Assembly: GCA_937996675.1 (NCBI GenBank)
Contig: CALKUN010000033.1
Span: forward strand, 1 to 38,479
From: an uncultured Candidatus Saccharibacteria bacterium
GTDB taxonomy: Bacteria; Patescibacteriota; Saccharimonadia; CAILAD01; GCA-016700035
Reading direction: 5' to 3'
Length of the DNA: 38,479 bases
The position numbers and the translations under genes were made by a program. Positions within the stretch are counted from its first letter, which is position 1; each line of letters starts with the position of its first letter. Below, piece by piece: positions 1 to 7,656 of the stretch. The notes under the pieces are model-generated. The model was not told where the DNA came from. It did not search any database and saw nothing but the letters and a program-made list of their open reading frames with translations.

Positions 1-1
1 T

Positions 2-811
2 GATAGTGAAAAGAATGGAGATGCTTTTGCCAATGATGCCTATAACTTGAGGGCTGCCAATGGTGCAGAATTCGTCATGCGAATTCTTAAACTCCAACTT
101 CCTGAGACGGTTGAACGTGAAGTCGAAATGCAACATCGACTTGCCGAAGTGGGAATCGGTACCCCTCACTACCTAACGTTTGATAATGGCAAGCATGTCG
201 GTGAACATAATGGCCTGGCCTTTACTTTAAGCGAACGTATTGCGGGTGAAGTCCCAAAAACCGCTTCGCTCGATCTTATTCATAGCTTCGGATCAACGTT
301 AGCACAGTTTCATGATGCGCTTGATGATACCGAGGTACCTCTTAGTAAAATGCAGTGGTTTCAGCCCAAGAATGTCCATGAAGATCTTGAAAAATACGAT
401 GGCGAGCTAAAGCCAGGTATCACAAGACTCATCGCAGATGGTGAGCAACTGTTCCAGACCGATCTCCCGCAAACACTCATTCACGGAGACTTGTGGCTTG
501 GTAATGTATTTGCTGAAGGTGACGAGGTAACTGCCGTATTTGACATGGAAACTGCCGAACATAACTACCGCATCATTGACTTAGCACGCACCTACCTATC
601 AATGCGTCTAGAAACCGATTACACCAAGGAAGAAATTATCGACATGTTATTTTCAGGATATGACGAAGTGGCACCCAAGCCACTTACTCAAGATGAAAAA
701 GACAACTTTGGATTGGCGATTAGCTACACTGCCGGTGTTTGTGCGCTATGGCACGAACTCAATGGCACAAGGTATGCAGGTAACTACTTAGGCTTCGGGG
801 AGGATAGATAA
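2..811 (+). CDS. APH-family small-molecule kinase (5' end cut off by window)
   Basis: This is a phosphotransferase of the aminoglycoside phosphotransferase/choline kinase/fructosamine kinase fold. The Brenner-type catalytic loop HGDLWLGN lies near two thirds of the protein. It is followed by the metal-binding segment VFDMETAEHNYRIIDLA. The reading frame is open to the left edge of the window; the first possible start inside (TTG at 47) falls within an N-lobe strand (GAEFVMRILK), so the true start lies upstream. The stop TAA shares one base with the ATG of the next gene, so it heads or continues a coupled operon. The substrate cannot be told from sequence; sugar amines, homoserine, choline or an aminoglycoside are all possible, and resistance should not be assumed. 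Confidence 0.8.
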   Translation, partial: DSEKNGDAFANDAYNLRAANGAEFVMRILKLQLPETVEREVEMQHRLAEVGIGTPHYLTFDNGKHVGEHNGLAFTLSERIAGEVPKTASLDLIHSFGSTLAQFHDALDDTEVPLSKMQWFQPKNVHEDLEKYDGELKPGITRLIADGEQLFQTDLPQTLIHGDLWLGNVFAEGDEVTAVFDMETAEHNYRIIDLARTYLSMRLETDYTKEEIIDMLFSGYDEVAPKPLTQDEKDNFGLAISYTAGVCALWHELNGTRYAGNYLGFGEDR

Positions 812-1182
812 TGACAACATTTGAGACCTGGAGAGATCCAGCAACTGGCGTTGAATTTAGTTTTAGTCATTCAGACGAGAACTTTACGACTGGCGTAATG
901 TATCTACCGCCTCATTCTGAGTTACCAAAACATAACAGGCCAAAAGCTTTTGAAAATCTAAAGCAAATTGCTGGCAAGTGTAACATGACTATATTTGACC
1001 CTGAGGGTGATGGTTCTTTTGATAAGTTACTTTCACCTGGCGACGAGTTAAGAATGGAAAAAGGACAATTCCATATCCATGCCAATCCATTTGAAGAAAA
1101 ATCATACACACTCTTTAAGGCCGAGGGTGATATTACTGAAGTCATGAGGGCACTTAGAGAAAACTTTATGAGAATTAACTAA
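811..1182 (+). CDS. Small cupin-fold protein
   Basis: A 123-residue single-domain protein that reads as a small cupin. It has a first barrel segment around YLPPHSELPKH and a second around LSPGDELRMEKGQFHIHANP, which supplies a GD turn and histidines in positions typical of cupin motif 2. There is no signal peptide. It overlaps the upstream kinase by one base (TAATG) and the downstream flavoprotein the same way, so the genes are translationally coupled. The partners suggest metabolism of a small polar compound, but no substrate can be assigned. Confidence 0.6.
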   Translation: MTTFETWRDPATGVEFSFSHSDENFTTGVMYLPPHSELPKHNRPKAFENLKQIAGKCNMTIFDPEGDGSFDKLLSPGDELRMEKGQFHIHANPFEEKSYTLFKAEGDITEVMRALRENFMRIN

Positions 1183-1628
1183 TGAATACCAAAGGCAAGG
1201 AAATTCTTGAAAAAATACGGTACGCTACCATATCTTCGGTAGACCAAAGTGGTGCGCCTTGGGCTGCCCCGGTGTGGTATGTTTTTGATAAGAACTTTGA
1301 TATTTACTGGTGGTCACCACAAGGAGCACAACACTCAAAAAATATTGCTTCAAATCCCAATGTATATATAACAATTTTTGATTCAAGCGCGCCAGAAGGC
1401 GAAGGCGTAGGTCTCTATTTACGAGCGCAAGCTAATCTATTAGATGAAAAATATCTTGATGATGCAATAGAACTCTACAACACCTCCACCAAAGTATTTA
1501 AGCTTGATCAAGAGAATTGTACGGATAATGCTCCAACAAGGGTTTACAAAGCAATTACAAAAGAAGGCTGGACCAATGATGGCGAGACTAAAGATGGCTT
1601 CTACATCGATAAGAGGGTGGAATTATGA
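1182..1628 (+). CDS. PNPOx-like flavin/deazaflavin-binding protein
   Basis: A 148-residue protein of the pyridoxamine 5'-phosphate oxidase-like split beta-barrel superfamily. The N-terminal IRYATISSVDQSGAPWAAPV segment is the hallmark opening strand pair of this fold. It is followed by IYWWSPQGAQHSKNIASNPNV, where the family usually contacts FMN or F420 phosphate. Such proteins act as dimers and reduce or bind small molecules using FMN, F420 or haem. The length is normal for the family. It overlaps its neighbours by 1 bp and 4 bp (TAATG, ATGA). True PNPOx (pdxH) is longer, so this is a generic family member. Confidence 0.75.
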   Translation: MNTKGKEILEKIRYATISSVDQSGAPWAAPVWYVFDKNFDIYWWSPQGAQHSKNIASNPNVYITIFDSSAPEGEGVGLYLRAQANLLDEKYLDDAIELYNTSTKVFKLDQENCTDNAPTRVYKAITKEGWTNDGETKDGFYIDKRVEL

Positions 1629-2107
1629 CAGACGAACAGTTTATGCAAATAGCCATCGATGCTGCTAAAGAAGCTGAGTCAACCGGTGGCGCTGCCATTG
1701 GTGCCATCATGATAAAAGATGGAAAAGTGATTGCTCGAGGTCTGAGTAACCCTTGGGGCAAACGTGATCCTTCAAATCATGGTGAAATCGATTGCATCCG
1801 TAATACTGCTAAAGATAATGATCTAATGGATATGGCGGGCTGTACAATGTATGGCACACTCGAACCCTGCTCGATGTGTGTCGGTGCCGCCCTCTGGGCT
1901 GGTGTGGATCGTATAGTTTTTGGTGCGTATGCCGAAGATGTTGCTGACAATAACTACGAATATGATGACTACAGTTCCGAGCAACTTGCAAAGACGTCTC
2001 GAAGAGCAGCCGATCCTACACGGGGCAAGATTGAAATAGTTGGCGGAGTGTTACGCGAAGAATGTACGGGGCTTCTGAGGGGATATAGGGACTGGCAGAA
2101 ACAATGA
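1625..2107 (+). CDS. Zinc-dependent nucleoside/base deaminase
   Basis: A 160-residue cytidine/deoxycytidylate deaminase-superfamily enzyme. The zinc site is visible as HGEID (histidine ligand and proton-shuttle glutamate) and EPCSMCVGA (two cysteine ligands). The N-terminus FMQIAIDAAKEA and the spacing fit the guanine deaminase/TadA branch rather than cytidine deaminase. Because it sits in an accessory operon, a free-base or modified-nucleoside substrate is more likely than tRNA. ATGA overlaps join it to the genes on both sides. Substrate assignment is inference. Confidence 0.8.
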   Translation: MTDEQFMQIAIDAAKEAESTGGAAIGAIMIKDGKVIARGLSNPWGKRDPSNHGEIDCIRNTAKDNDLMDMAGCTMYGTLEPCSMCVGAALWAGVDRIVFGAYAEDVADNNYEYDDYSSEQLAKTSRRAADPTRGKIEIVGGVLREECTGLLRGYRDWQKQ

Positions 2108-2649
2108 AGCTTTATAGATTTAGCCCAATTCAAAATCAAGACGAACTATTGGAAGCAATAAAATACATTCACTTTGCCTGTTATAAACTATGCAAACAAA
2201 CCTTTGGCGAATATCTTCCAAATGCTGGGAACATGGGGGTATTCTGTCACTACGATGATGAATACCAGAAATTAGTAGCTATTAGGAACCAAATCGTAGA
2301 GCCATCAGACGATCCGAATCAGAAATATTTTGAGCTACTCGAGCCAATAGTTATTCCTGCACACAACGACATTCCAGAAACAACCTATACCCATTTATAC
2401 ATACGTAAACCCGACATCTATCGAGCACAAGTTGGTGATATTGATTTCTTTTTAGACCAGCAAGAGTATGACAAACTCAAACAATCCTTAATCGACGGCA
2501 AAGAGATTAAAGGTGCGAGAGTATTCCCGCGTAAGGATTTAGATATGATTGAACTTTATGATCCAGACGTAGATGCACTTGGTTATGTAAGTACCAATAT
2601 TATGAGTGAAAAAGTGCGAATTAAGTTATCTGACGAGACTAATCTATGA
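2104..2649 (+). CDS. Hypothetical protein, last strongly coupled gene of the 5' operon
   Basis: A 181-residue soluble protein that I do not recognise. It has no signal peptide or membrane segment. The opening KLYRFSPIQNQDELLEAIKYIHFACYKLC and the mid part ETTYTHLYIRKPDIYRAQVGDIDFF look like a compact alpha/beta domain. A similar layout (short N-terminal helix pair, then a conserved Y-x-H-L segment) could fit a small enzyme partner. It overlaps the deaminase by 4 bp (ATGA), so it belongs to the same transcript. No function is claimed. Confidence 0.7.
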   Translation: MKLYRFSPIQNQDELLEAIKYIHFACYKLCKQTFGEYLPNAGNMGVFCHYDDEYQKLVAIRNQIVEPSDDPNQKYFELLEPIVIPAHNDIPETTYTHLYIRKPDIYRAQVGDIDFFLDQQEYDKLKQSLIDGKEIKGARVFPRKDLDMIELYDPDVDALGYVSTNIMSEKVRIKLSDETNL

Positions 2650-2735
2650 TTACAAATTTGTCAGTTCGCTGGTGGGCAAATATTGAAAGGTTTTATCATA
2701 ATTTATGTCCACAAAAACGTACATATATAAACTAA
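2646..2735 (+). CDS. Possible 29-residue leader or coupling peptide
   Basis: A short frame starts with an ATG that overlaps the previous stop (ATGA at 2646-2649) and ends at TAA 2735, 31 bases inside the next gene in another frame. The peptide contains two adjacent tryptophans and ends in QKRTYIN. The ATGA arrangement matches the other gene joints of this operon, which is the only support. It may simply carry ribosomes to the next start at 2705, or it may be chance. Confidence 0.25.
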   Translation: MITNLSVRWWANIERFYHNLCPQKRTYIN

Positions 2736-5572
2736 GATATAAGTATCAATTTTGGTACAGAAGTTTTTTATGGTGCGCCTTACTTATACTCGCATGGCTT
2801 ATTTGGGGTTTCATACTTTCATTGCCTGTAATTAATGACATCTTTCCGGGCAGTATCAAAGTATTAGATAAAGGCAACACTCTCGGTTATTTGTCTGCTG
2901 TTCTTGCAATCCAAATACCTTTGTTTATTTTGTTTTTAGAAAAGATGGCAAACTCTGGGTACATCTACAGAAAACTACTTCCTCGGGTAGTAAGCTTTCG
3001 CGAAATCATAACCTTGTTACTTGTTGGCAGTACGTTGATCTTAGTATCGCCTCGTGAGTCTTTTTTGTACTTTCCTGTTCTCCTATTGTTTTGGTTAAAC
3101 ATAATAGCAATATATCGCGCCCTAACAACTGTTTTTCAACCAGATCTTTTTGATACACAAATTAACGATTTTCTAAAGCAGTCCGTGAACAAATCATTTG
3201 ATAAAATGCTTGAACACAGAAAGCAACACAACGAATTCTACAAACAACTCGAAGAACTAGAAACAGTAAAAAGATCATTCCTGAAAGCTCGGCCAGACGA
3301 TGATTTAATTAACCTAGAAATTCGTTCAGAAAAATCAGGTTTTATAAACAATATAGATCTCGCAACTATAGTTCGTATTAGAGATAAAGAATTCAACATT
3401 ATTGGTGAAACAAAGGATACTTCGCAGCAAAACAGAAAAAGTTTGGCCATAGTGGTCAATCTTAATGTGTCTCCCACAAATTCAATCAAAAGGGATCGTA
3501 CGCTTATGACAATCTCTATCCCCAAAGATTACTCTAATACTGCAAAACTACGTAAACCGCTTGTTAAATGCTTCGAGATCTTACCGCAGAGCGATATTGA
3601 TGTGCGCTGGCTTGAAGAATTACTGGGTGAGTTTGATCAGCAATTAAATAAAGCAATATTATCAAGTGACACGATACTCATTAATCAAACTTTCACTCAG
3701 TTACAAGTCGTATTAGATAGCGTCGATGACTTTATTAAATCCAAACAGGAAGATGATTATAAACTTGGTCAGGCTTTTGAAGAAATTAGTCGCTTTGCGG
3801 GCGATGAATTAAGCACTGGTCTAGAGAAGATGTTTGAAATTTTAAGTGATCTTACTGCAAAATCAGTAAGGTACGACCAGCCGGATATCAACAGAGAAAT
3901 TATTCGATTTATATATGGCAACTCGCTAAATTGTATACATTCAAAAAATATCACTTCAATAGCTCGGTATGATAGGTTACTGATTAATGCAATCTCTTTA
4001 TTTGTATATTCAAATGCCTGGAATAAAAATCTCAGTACTACACAACGCGACCTAAGAGAATCTTTGCTTAGCAGACTTAAGGAGCATACTGACATTCTTG
4101 TCTATGAACTCAAAGAGCTAAAAGAAGACATTACAAAGTCTGATGACGGTACGCTAGAGCTTTGGTTTGAAAGACGATTAAGTGATATTAGAAGTTTAAC
4201 CTTAGCTTCGTTTTCTAATAAGCTTGATGTACCGTTTATGAAATTCGTAGAAATACTTGAAAGAGTCGAGCGTGATCGCCACTACGACCGGCTTGAACTC
4301 GATACCTACTCACTAATTAAATGCAATATTCTTATTATTGCCGCCTATATTCACAATAAAGGTGAACTTAATGGTGAATTCGGCAAACTAATAGTAAATA
4401 TTATTAGCCGATGGTCTGAACACGAACTAACTCGAACTTTCTTAGAATGTACAGACAATGATTATGCTGATAAATGGCACGTAAACACTCGAGACCTACT
4501 TGCAGATGGTGAGATGCACTCCGTGCCAAGCTACGACCTTGTATTAAAGTCGCTCTGGGTTGAAATAATGCTCGGTAAAACTATTCATCAAAACACCGAT
4601 ATTTATGGAGAGGAAAAGTTATTTGAGCAAACCTTATTCTTCTCCAATGCAACTTCATCCAACGAGAACAATCCATTACTAAATATTGTTGCTGAAAAGG
4701 ACCCTGAAAATACAACCAAACTAAAAGACTTAATAGAAAAGTTAATTGAAATACGCCACAACTGGGAGAATACGAAACTCATTGACGAAGATATAGATGA
4801 TGAGAAGGTAGTAAAACTTCGAGAAAATGTTAATAAAGCATATATTGAAGCATCTTTGGCTGAAAAACTTTTTGGGAAAGAGCTAATTAAATCAGATGAA
4901 TCAAGAAAAGAAAAAGGATTTATGCAATCAGGCATTAATCAAGTCTTCGATAAAGAAGCGTTCATTAAAGATTGGCATATAGGATACGGCAATGAATTCA
5001 TGGGTGAACAGCTAGGCTCTCAAATAGCCACAAACCAGGATAGGAATATTCTGAGTAACCTTGCCAGTAAGCCGGTTACCAGAAAAGATATAGCGAAATT
5101 ATTAACCAAGCTATCTCTAATGGACGGCAGAAAATGGTTAGTGGTAGCAGTAGGGATGGGCATCTGGAGTATTGAGCACAGGTATAAAAACTTCGTAACC
5201 ATGGCCGATGGAGGCAATGAACTCTACTTTAAAAGCATTGATCAAATTTTGCCAGTTCAGACAATCTACATGGATGGCCTGCACGAAGGACTATATTTCA
5301 TTGACGCAGGTAAAATTGGCACTTTGACTGTTAAGTCTGATAACTATGATCCACCTGTTAAGGTGGAGGTAACGGCTTACTCAAAAAGTGACTATTTAAT
5401 GGATGGCCTCATAAGCACATCTCCAAAATGGCTGACTGATAAAGGGGATGAAGCAGCACAAAGAGCGTACTTAGGGACAAAGGCTCGATTATTAGTAGAA
5501 AGGGTTTTCAAACATACCGCCCCTAAGAAGACTGTGGTGTACTTCCTGAAGTCAGATGATGACATAATTTAG
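2705..5572 (+). CDS. Large unknown membrane-anchored protein (955 aa)
   Basis: I do not recognise this protein. The first ~150 residues hold about four hydrophobic segments: near residues 20-40 (WCALLILAWLIWGFILSLPV), 60-80, 98-110 and 120-140. The remaining ~800 residues are hydrophilic and mostly helical, with charged stretches, and look cytosolic. No Walker motif, nuclease or protease signature is visible. A C-terminal segment near residues 800-900 (KWLVVAVGMGIWSIEHRYKNF, later GLYFIDAGKIGTLTV) looks beta-rich. A weak SD-like GAAAGG lies 14 bases before the ATG. It lies in an AT-rich accessory segment next to mobile genes, so a defence or cell-surface role is possible but unsupported. Confidence 0.75.
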   Translation: MSTKTYIYKLRYKYQFWYRSFLWCALLILAWLIWGFILSLPVINDIFPGSIKVLDKGNTLGYLSAVLAIQIPLFILFLEKMANSGYIYRKLLPRVVSFREIITLLLVGSTLILVSPRESFLYFPVLLLFWLNIIAIYRALTTVFQPDLFDTQINDFLKQSVNKSFDKMLEHRKQHNEFYKQLEELETVKRSFLKARPDDDLINLEIRSEKSGFINNIDLATIVRIRDKEFNIIGETKDTSQQNRKSLAIVVNLNVSPTNSIKRDRTLMTISIPKDYSNTAKLRKPLVKCFEILPQSDIDVRWLEELLGEFDQQLNKAILSSDTILINQTFTQLQVVLDSVDDFIKSKQEDDYKLGQAFEEISRFAGDELSTGLEKMFEILSDLTAKSVRYDQPDINREIIRFIYGNSLNCIHSKNITSIARYDRLLINAISLFVYSNAWNKNLSTTQRDLRESLLSRLKEHTDILVYELKELKEDITKSDDGTLELWFERRLSDIRSLTLASFSNKLDVPFMKFVEILERVERDRHYDRLELDTYSLIKCNILIIAAYIHNKGELNGEFGKLIVNIISRWSEHELTRTFLECTDNDYADKWHVNTRDLLADGEMHSVPSYDLVLKSLWVEIMLGKTIHQNTDIYGEEKLFEQTLFFSNATSSNENNPLLNIVAEKDPENTTKLKDLIEKLIEIRHNWENTKLIDEDIDDEKVVKLRENVNKAYIEASLAEKLFGKELIKSDESRKEKGFMQSGINQVFDKEAFIKDWHIGYGNEFMGEQLGSQIATNQDRNILSNLASKPVTRKDIAKLLTKLSLMDGRKWLVVAVGMGIWSIEHRYKNFVTMADGGNELYFKSIDQILPVQTIYMDGLHEGLYFIDAGKIGTLTVKSDNYDPPVKVEVTAYSKSDYLMDGLISTSPKWLTDKGDEAAQRAYLGTKARLLVERVFKHTAPKKTVVYFLKSDDDII

Positions 5573-5683
5573 CGCAAATTGGCAAAAAACACATAAAGAG
5601 GCTTACGTCCTCTCGCAAGAAACACAAACCTCTTAAGGCAAGTATACATGAGGGCTTTACTTTCCGTAGGTCTCTAAGTGTAC

Positions 5684-5745
5684 AGGCCGAGCAAAGTAGT
5701 CAAGGTAGTACAAGTCTCCACCTTGACTACTTTGCCTTGCGGCCT
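5684..5745. repeat. Strong imperfect hairpin with a perfect 16-bp core
   Basis: The arm at 5691-5706 (GCAAAGTAGTCAAGGT) is exactly complementary to 5720-5735 around a 13-nt loop. A second helix, AGGCCG (5684-5689) with CGGCCT (5740-5745), extends it past an asymmetric bulge. No T-run follows on either strand, so it is not a simple intrinsic terminator. It lies between the 955-residue gene and a small mobile-type gene. It could be a structured RNA, an origin or transfer site, or a protein-binding site. Confidence 0.8.
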
Positions 5746-5787
5746 TGTGTTCAACCTCCGTTACAAAAAGTAAAGGAGGATAGCGTC

Positions 5788-6069
5788 ATGCATGATGCAG
5801 CAATACAAACTTTAACCTTCAACGGTTGGTGCAACCGTGAAACGTGGGTCATGAATTTATGGCTCACCAACGATGAGTATGCATACAATGCACTGCAACA
5901 TGTCTTAAAGGCATTCGAGAGTATCGGAGAGCAGGTTGAAGAACTTGAGCACTGGGTTAGGTGTGAATATGGCCTTGATGATCTTGATGCATCAGTTGTA
6001 AGTGACTTACTCGGATCGTCGTTAGGCAGAATTGATTGGTACGAGATTGTACAGAACAATCAAGATTAA
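5788..6069 (+). CDS. DUF7249-like small mobile-element protein
   Basis: A 93-residue protein with the opening FNGWCNRETWVMNLWLTNDE. This matches my memory of a small protein family common on plasmids and viruses (N-G-W-x-N-R-E-T-W). The start is ATG 5788 because a strong AAAGGAGG SD lies 7-9 bases upstream; upstream in-frame codons overlap the hairpin and have no SD. The function of the family is unknown. It is followed by a DUF3768 gene with a short spacer and a repeated motif. The family name is from recognition, not search. Confidence 0.75.
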   Translation: MHDAAIQTLTFNGWCNRETWVMNLWLTNDEYAYNALQHVLKAFESIGEQVEELEHWVRCEYGLDDLDASVVSDLLGSSLGRIDWYEIVQNNQD

Positions 6070-6075
6070 TTAATC

Positions 6076-6101
6076 GTCCTGAGCAAGACATTAAACGGCT
6101 C
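6076..6101 (+). repeat. Copy 1 of a 26-nt post-stop motif
   Basis: Begins exactly 6 nt after the stop of the preceding gene. It reads GTCCTGAGCAAGAC and then ATTAAACGGCTC. It matches the copy at 6453-6478 at 21 of 26 positions. GAGC and GCTC within it could form a short stem followed by a T-rich run (TATTTTTAA), giving a weak terminator-like shape. Confidence 0.6.
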
Positions 6102-6125
6102 TATTTTTAATTTAAGGAGATTTCT

Positions 6126-6446
6126 ATGAACACAAATGATACTGCCGTAAGAATAGCTAAACTTAACGATGAATTCAGAAGATCAATGATCGGATGTACC
6201 GTTACCTCAGGTGTAGTTGCGTTAACTCACATGATGAATGACGTTTTCGTTGCGGTCAGAGATTACAGTGACTTCAATCAAGGAAACGATCCGTATGGCG
6301 AGCATGACTTTGGTAGTTTCCAAATAGCTGGCATTAAGTTCTTCTGGAAGATAGATTACTATGATCAGGAACTTGAAGAGTGGTGTGATCCGCTAAGCAA
6401 TGACTGTCGCAGGCATCTCACTGTCATGAGAGCTGAAGAGTATTAA
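6126..6446 (+). CDS. DUF3768 family protein
   Basis: A 106-residue protein with the DUF3768 hallmark block: NDPYGEHDFGSF, then FWKIDYYDQELEEWCDPLSND, then a terminal LTVMRAEEY. The length is normal for the family. A good SD (TAAGGAGA) lies 6-8 bases before the ATG. DUF3768 proteins are small proteins of unknown function, mostly known to me from proteobacterial plasmids and islands. Its presence in a CPR-like genome beside a DUF7249-like gene suggests transfer with a mobile element. Confidence 0.8.
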   Translation: MNTNDTAVRIAKLNDEFRRSMIGCTVTSGVVALTHMMNDVFVAVRDYSDFNQGNDPYGEHDFGSFQIAGIKFFWKIDYYDQELEEWCDPLSNDCRRHLTVMRAEEY

Positions 6447-6452
6447 TATGTA

Positions 6453-6478
6453 GTCCTGAGTATGACCTCAAACTGCTC
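6453..6478 (+). repeat. Copy 2 of the 26-nt post-stop motif
   Basis: Begins exactly 6 nt after the stop of the DUF3768 gene, the same spacing as copy 1. It reads GTCCTGAGTATGAC and then CTCAAACTGCTC. CTGAG (6456-6460) can pair with CTCAG (6476-6480). It runs into the end of the convergent gene on the minus strand. Confidence 0.6.
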
Positions 6479-7247
6479 AGCTCACCAAACTTACATATTT
6501 AGTAGGATTAAACGCACTCGCCCAGCCGGGGTTTTCGCCCTCTACAAGTTGTTTAATGTCAGTTGCGATTATAGATATTTCGTTTTCCTCATAGCCAAGC
6601 TCCTCAAGTTTCTTTTGAGCTTTATATAAGAAGCCGAGTTTTGATCGACTATCCTTAAATACAAACGCCATGGTAGGGTATGCACCATTCCAGCCGTCTT
6701 CTTCACTATGTTCTAAATACTCGTCACGTCTTTTGTTAACAAAGTATGGCAGCTTGTCCGGTACGATAATGATGAAAGCCTCGTGGCCCTCTGGTGTCTT
6801 TACGTACAACTCAGGTCGTTGCTTTGGGAATATCTTGAAACGGTTAATCTCAGTCTTAGTCCGAATAACGGTATTTTCGGGGAGTTTCTTTTTTATTGAT
6901 ATATAGCACTCCAAGTTATTGAAGCACTCTCGAATGAATTCTTGAGTTGCTCTGTAGTCGTTATAAACGGAGTTTACTGCGCGATCATCTAGTTCTAGGA
7001 TTTTCTTAACTGTCGTAACACCTGACTTGCTGAGATAGTAATATGCTGGTTTTCGATCAATTCTCCAAGACTGTTCATACACACGATCTAGTAGTTTAAG
7101 TTTATGTAGAGATTGTAGTGATTCATATGCTGTATCTTTTCTAATGTTTAGTAGTTTTGCTAGTAATGGGGCAGTTATGAATCTGAATTTATAGACAAGA
7201 GTTAAGAGGCGTTGTTGCTGTTTTGTAAGTTGCTTTTTCTCCGCCAC
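6477..7247 (-). CDS. Replication-relaxation family protein
   Basis: A 256-residue protein matching the replication-relaxation (Replic_Relax) type. It has an N-terminal winged-helix region (residues ~8-60, LTKQQQRLLTLVYKFRFITAPLLAKLLNI). A YYYLSKSGVTTVKKIL segment follows, then a C-terminal alpha/beta part with an R-P-E-L-Y-V nuclease-like strand. The start is GTG at 7247, chosen because AAAGGAG sits 9 bases upstream on the minus strand. Family members occur on plasmids and conjugative elements and are thought to help relax or nick DNA at replication or transfer origins. It diverges from the small-gene/recombinase unit, with a palindromic region between them. Confidence 0.75.
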   Translation of the reverse strand: MAEKKQLTKQQQRLLTLVYKFRFITAPLLAKLLNIRKDTAYESLQSLHKLKLLDRVYEQSWRIDRKPAYYYLSKSGVTTVKKILELDDRAVNSVYNDYRATQEFIRECFNNLECYISIKKKLPENTVIRTKTEINRFKIFPKQRPELYVKTPEGHEAFIIIVPDKLPYFVNKRRDEYLEHSEEDGWNGAYPTMAFVFKDSRSKLGFLYKAQKKLEELGYEENEISIIATDIKQLVEGENPGWASAFNPTKYVSLVS

Positions 7248-7265
7248 GTTTATGTTCTCCTTTAC

Positions 7266-7279
7266 TATACTTTAGTATA
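7266..7279 (-). promoter_or_regulatory. Promoter -10 with overlapping small palindrome for the replication-relaxation gene
   Basis: On the minus strand TATACT (7274-7279) precedes the SD and GTG start by a normal distance. The same bases form a 5-bp inverted repeat, TATAC-TTTA-GTATA, which could be an operator. Confidence 0.4.
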
Positions 7280-7329
7280 AAGAGAGATAAAGTAAATAGA
7301 GTATATTTGTATCTGTTAATTAATGACTT

Positions 7330-7355
7330 TTTACCCCGTATGCATATGGGGTAAA
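7330..7355. repeat. 26-bp near-perfect palindrome in the divergent intergenic region
   Basis: Arms TTTACCCC (7330-7337) and GGGGTAAA (7348-7355) enclose a centre with ATGCAT; only one symmetric position (G/T) fails. It lies between the replication-relaxation gene (minus) and the small-gene/recombinase unit (plus). It looks like an operator or an origin element. Related half-sites (GGGGTAA) recur at 7463 and 9669. Confidence 0.7.
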
Positions 7356-7470
7356 TTTTACTATAGAAATATGGTAATTAGTATTGCTTTTTATTTTAAT
7401 TAGTAATACTATTTATATAGAGATTGTACGTTAACAATTCGGCTAATTGAGGGTAGAATAAGGGGTAATT

Positions 7471-7623
7471 ATGGTTGATAGAGAAGTCCTAGAAAAACAA
7501 GCATTAGAAGAAGTTTGCGCGTGTTTGTATTACGACCTAGCGGACAATATCGATATAGAATCAGACGATACATTGCTTGCAATTACAGAGCATACGATAG
7601 TATGTGATATCTGCGGAAAATAG
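7471..7623 (+). CDS. Small protein with terminal CxxC (50 aa)
   Basis: A 50-residue frame starting at ATG 7471 after AAGGGG. The product begins MVDREVLEKQALEEVCACLYY and ends VCDICGK, so it has two Cys pairs (CAC and CDIC) that might bind metal. The initiation region GGGTAATTATGG is identical to that of the gene at 7926, which supports real translation. Acidic, soluble, unrecognised. It is probably the first gene of the recombinase-side unit of the mobile element. Confidence 0.5.
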   Translation: MVDREVLEKQALEEVCACLYYDLADNIDIESDDTLLAITEHTIVCDICGK

Positions 7624-7643
7624 AAAAAAGCAACACTATGCGT

Positions 7644-7649
7644 TAAAAT
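7644..7649 (+). promoter_or_regulatory. -10 box for the gene at 7657
   Basis: TAAAAT ends 7 bases before the ATG at 7657, so the transcript would start at or very near the start codon. Only a weak AGGG precedes the ATG. Confidence 0.4.
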
Positions 7650-7656
7650 AGGGCTG

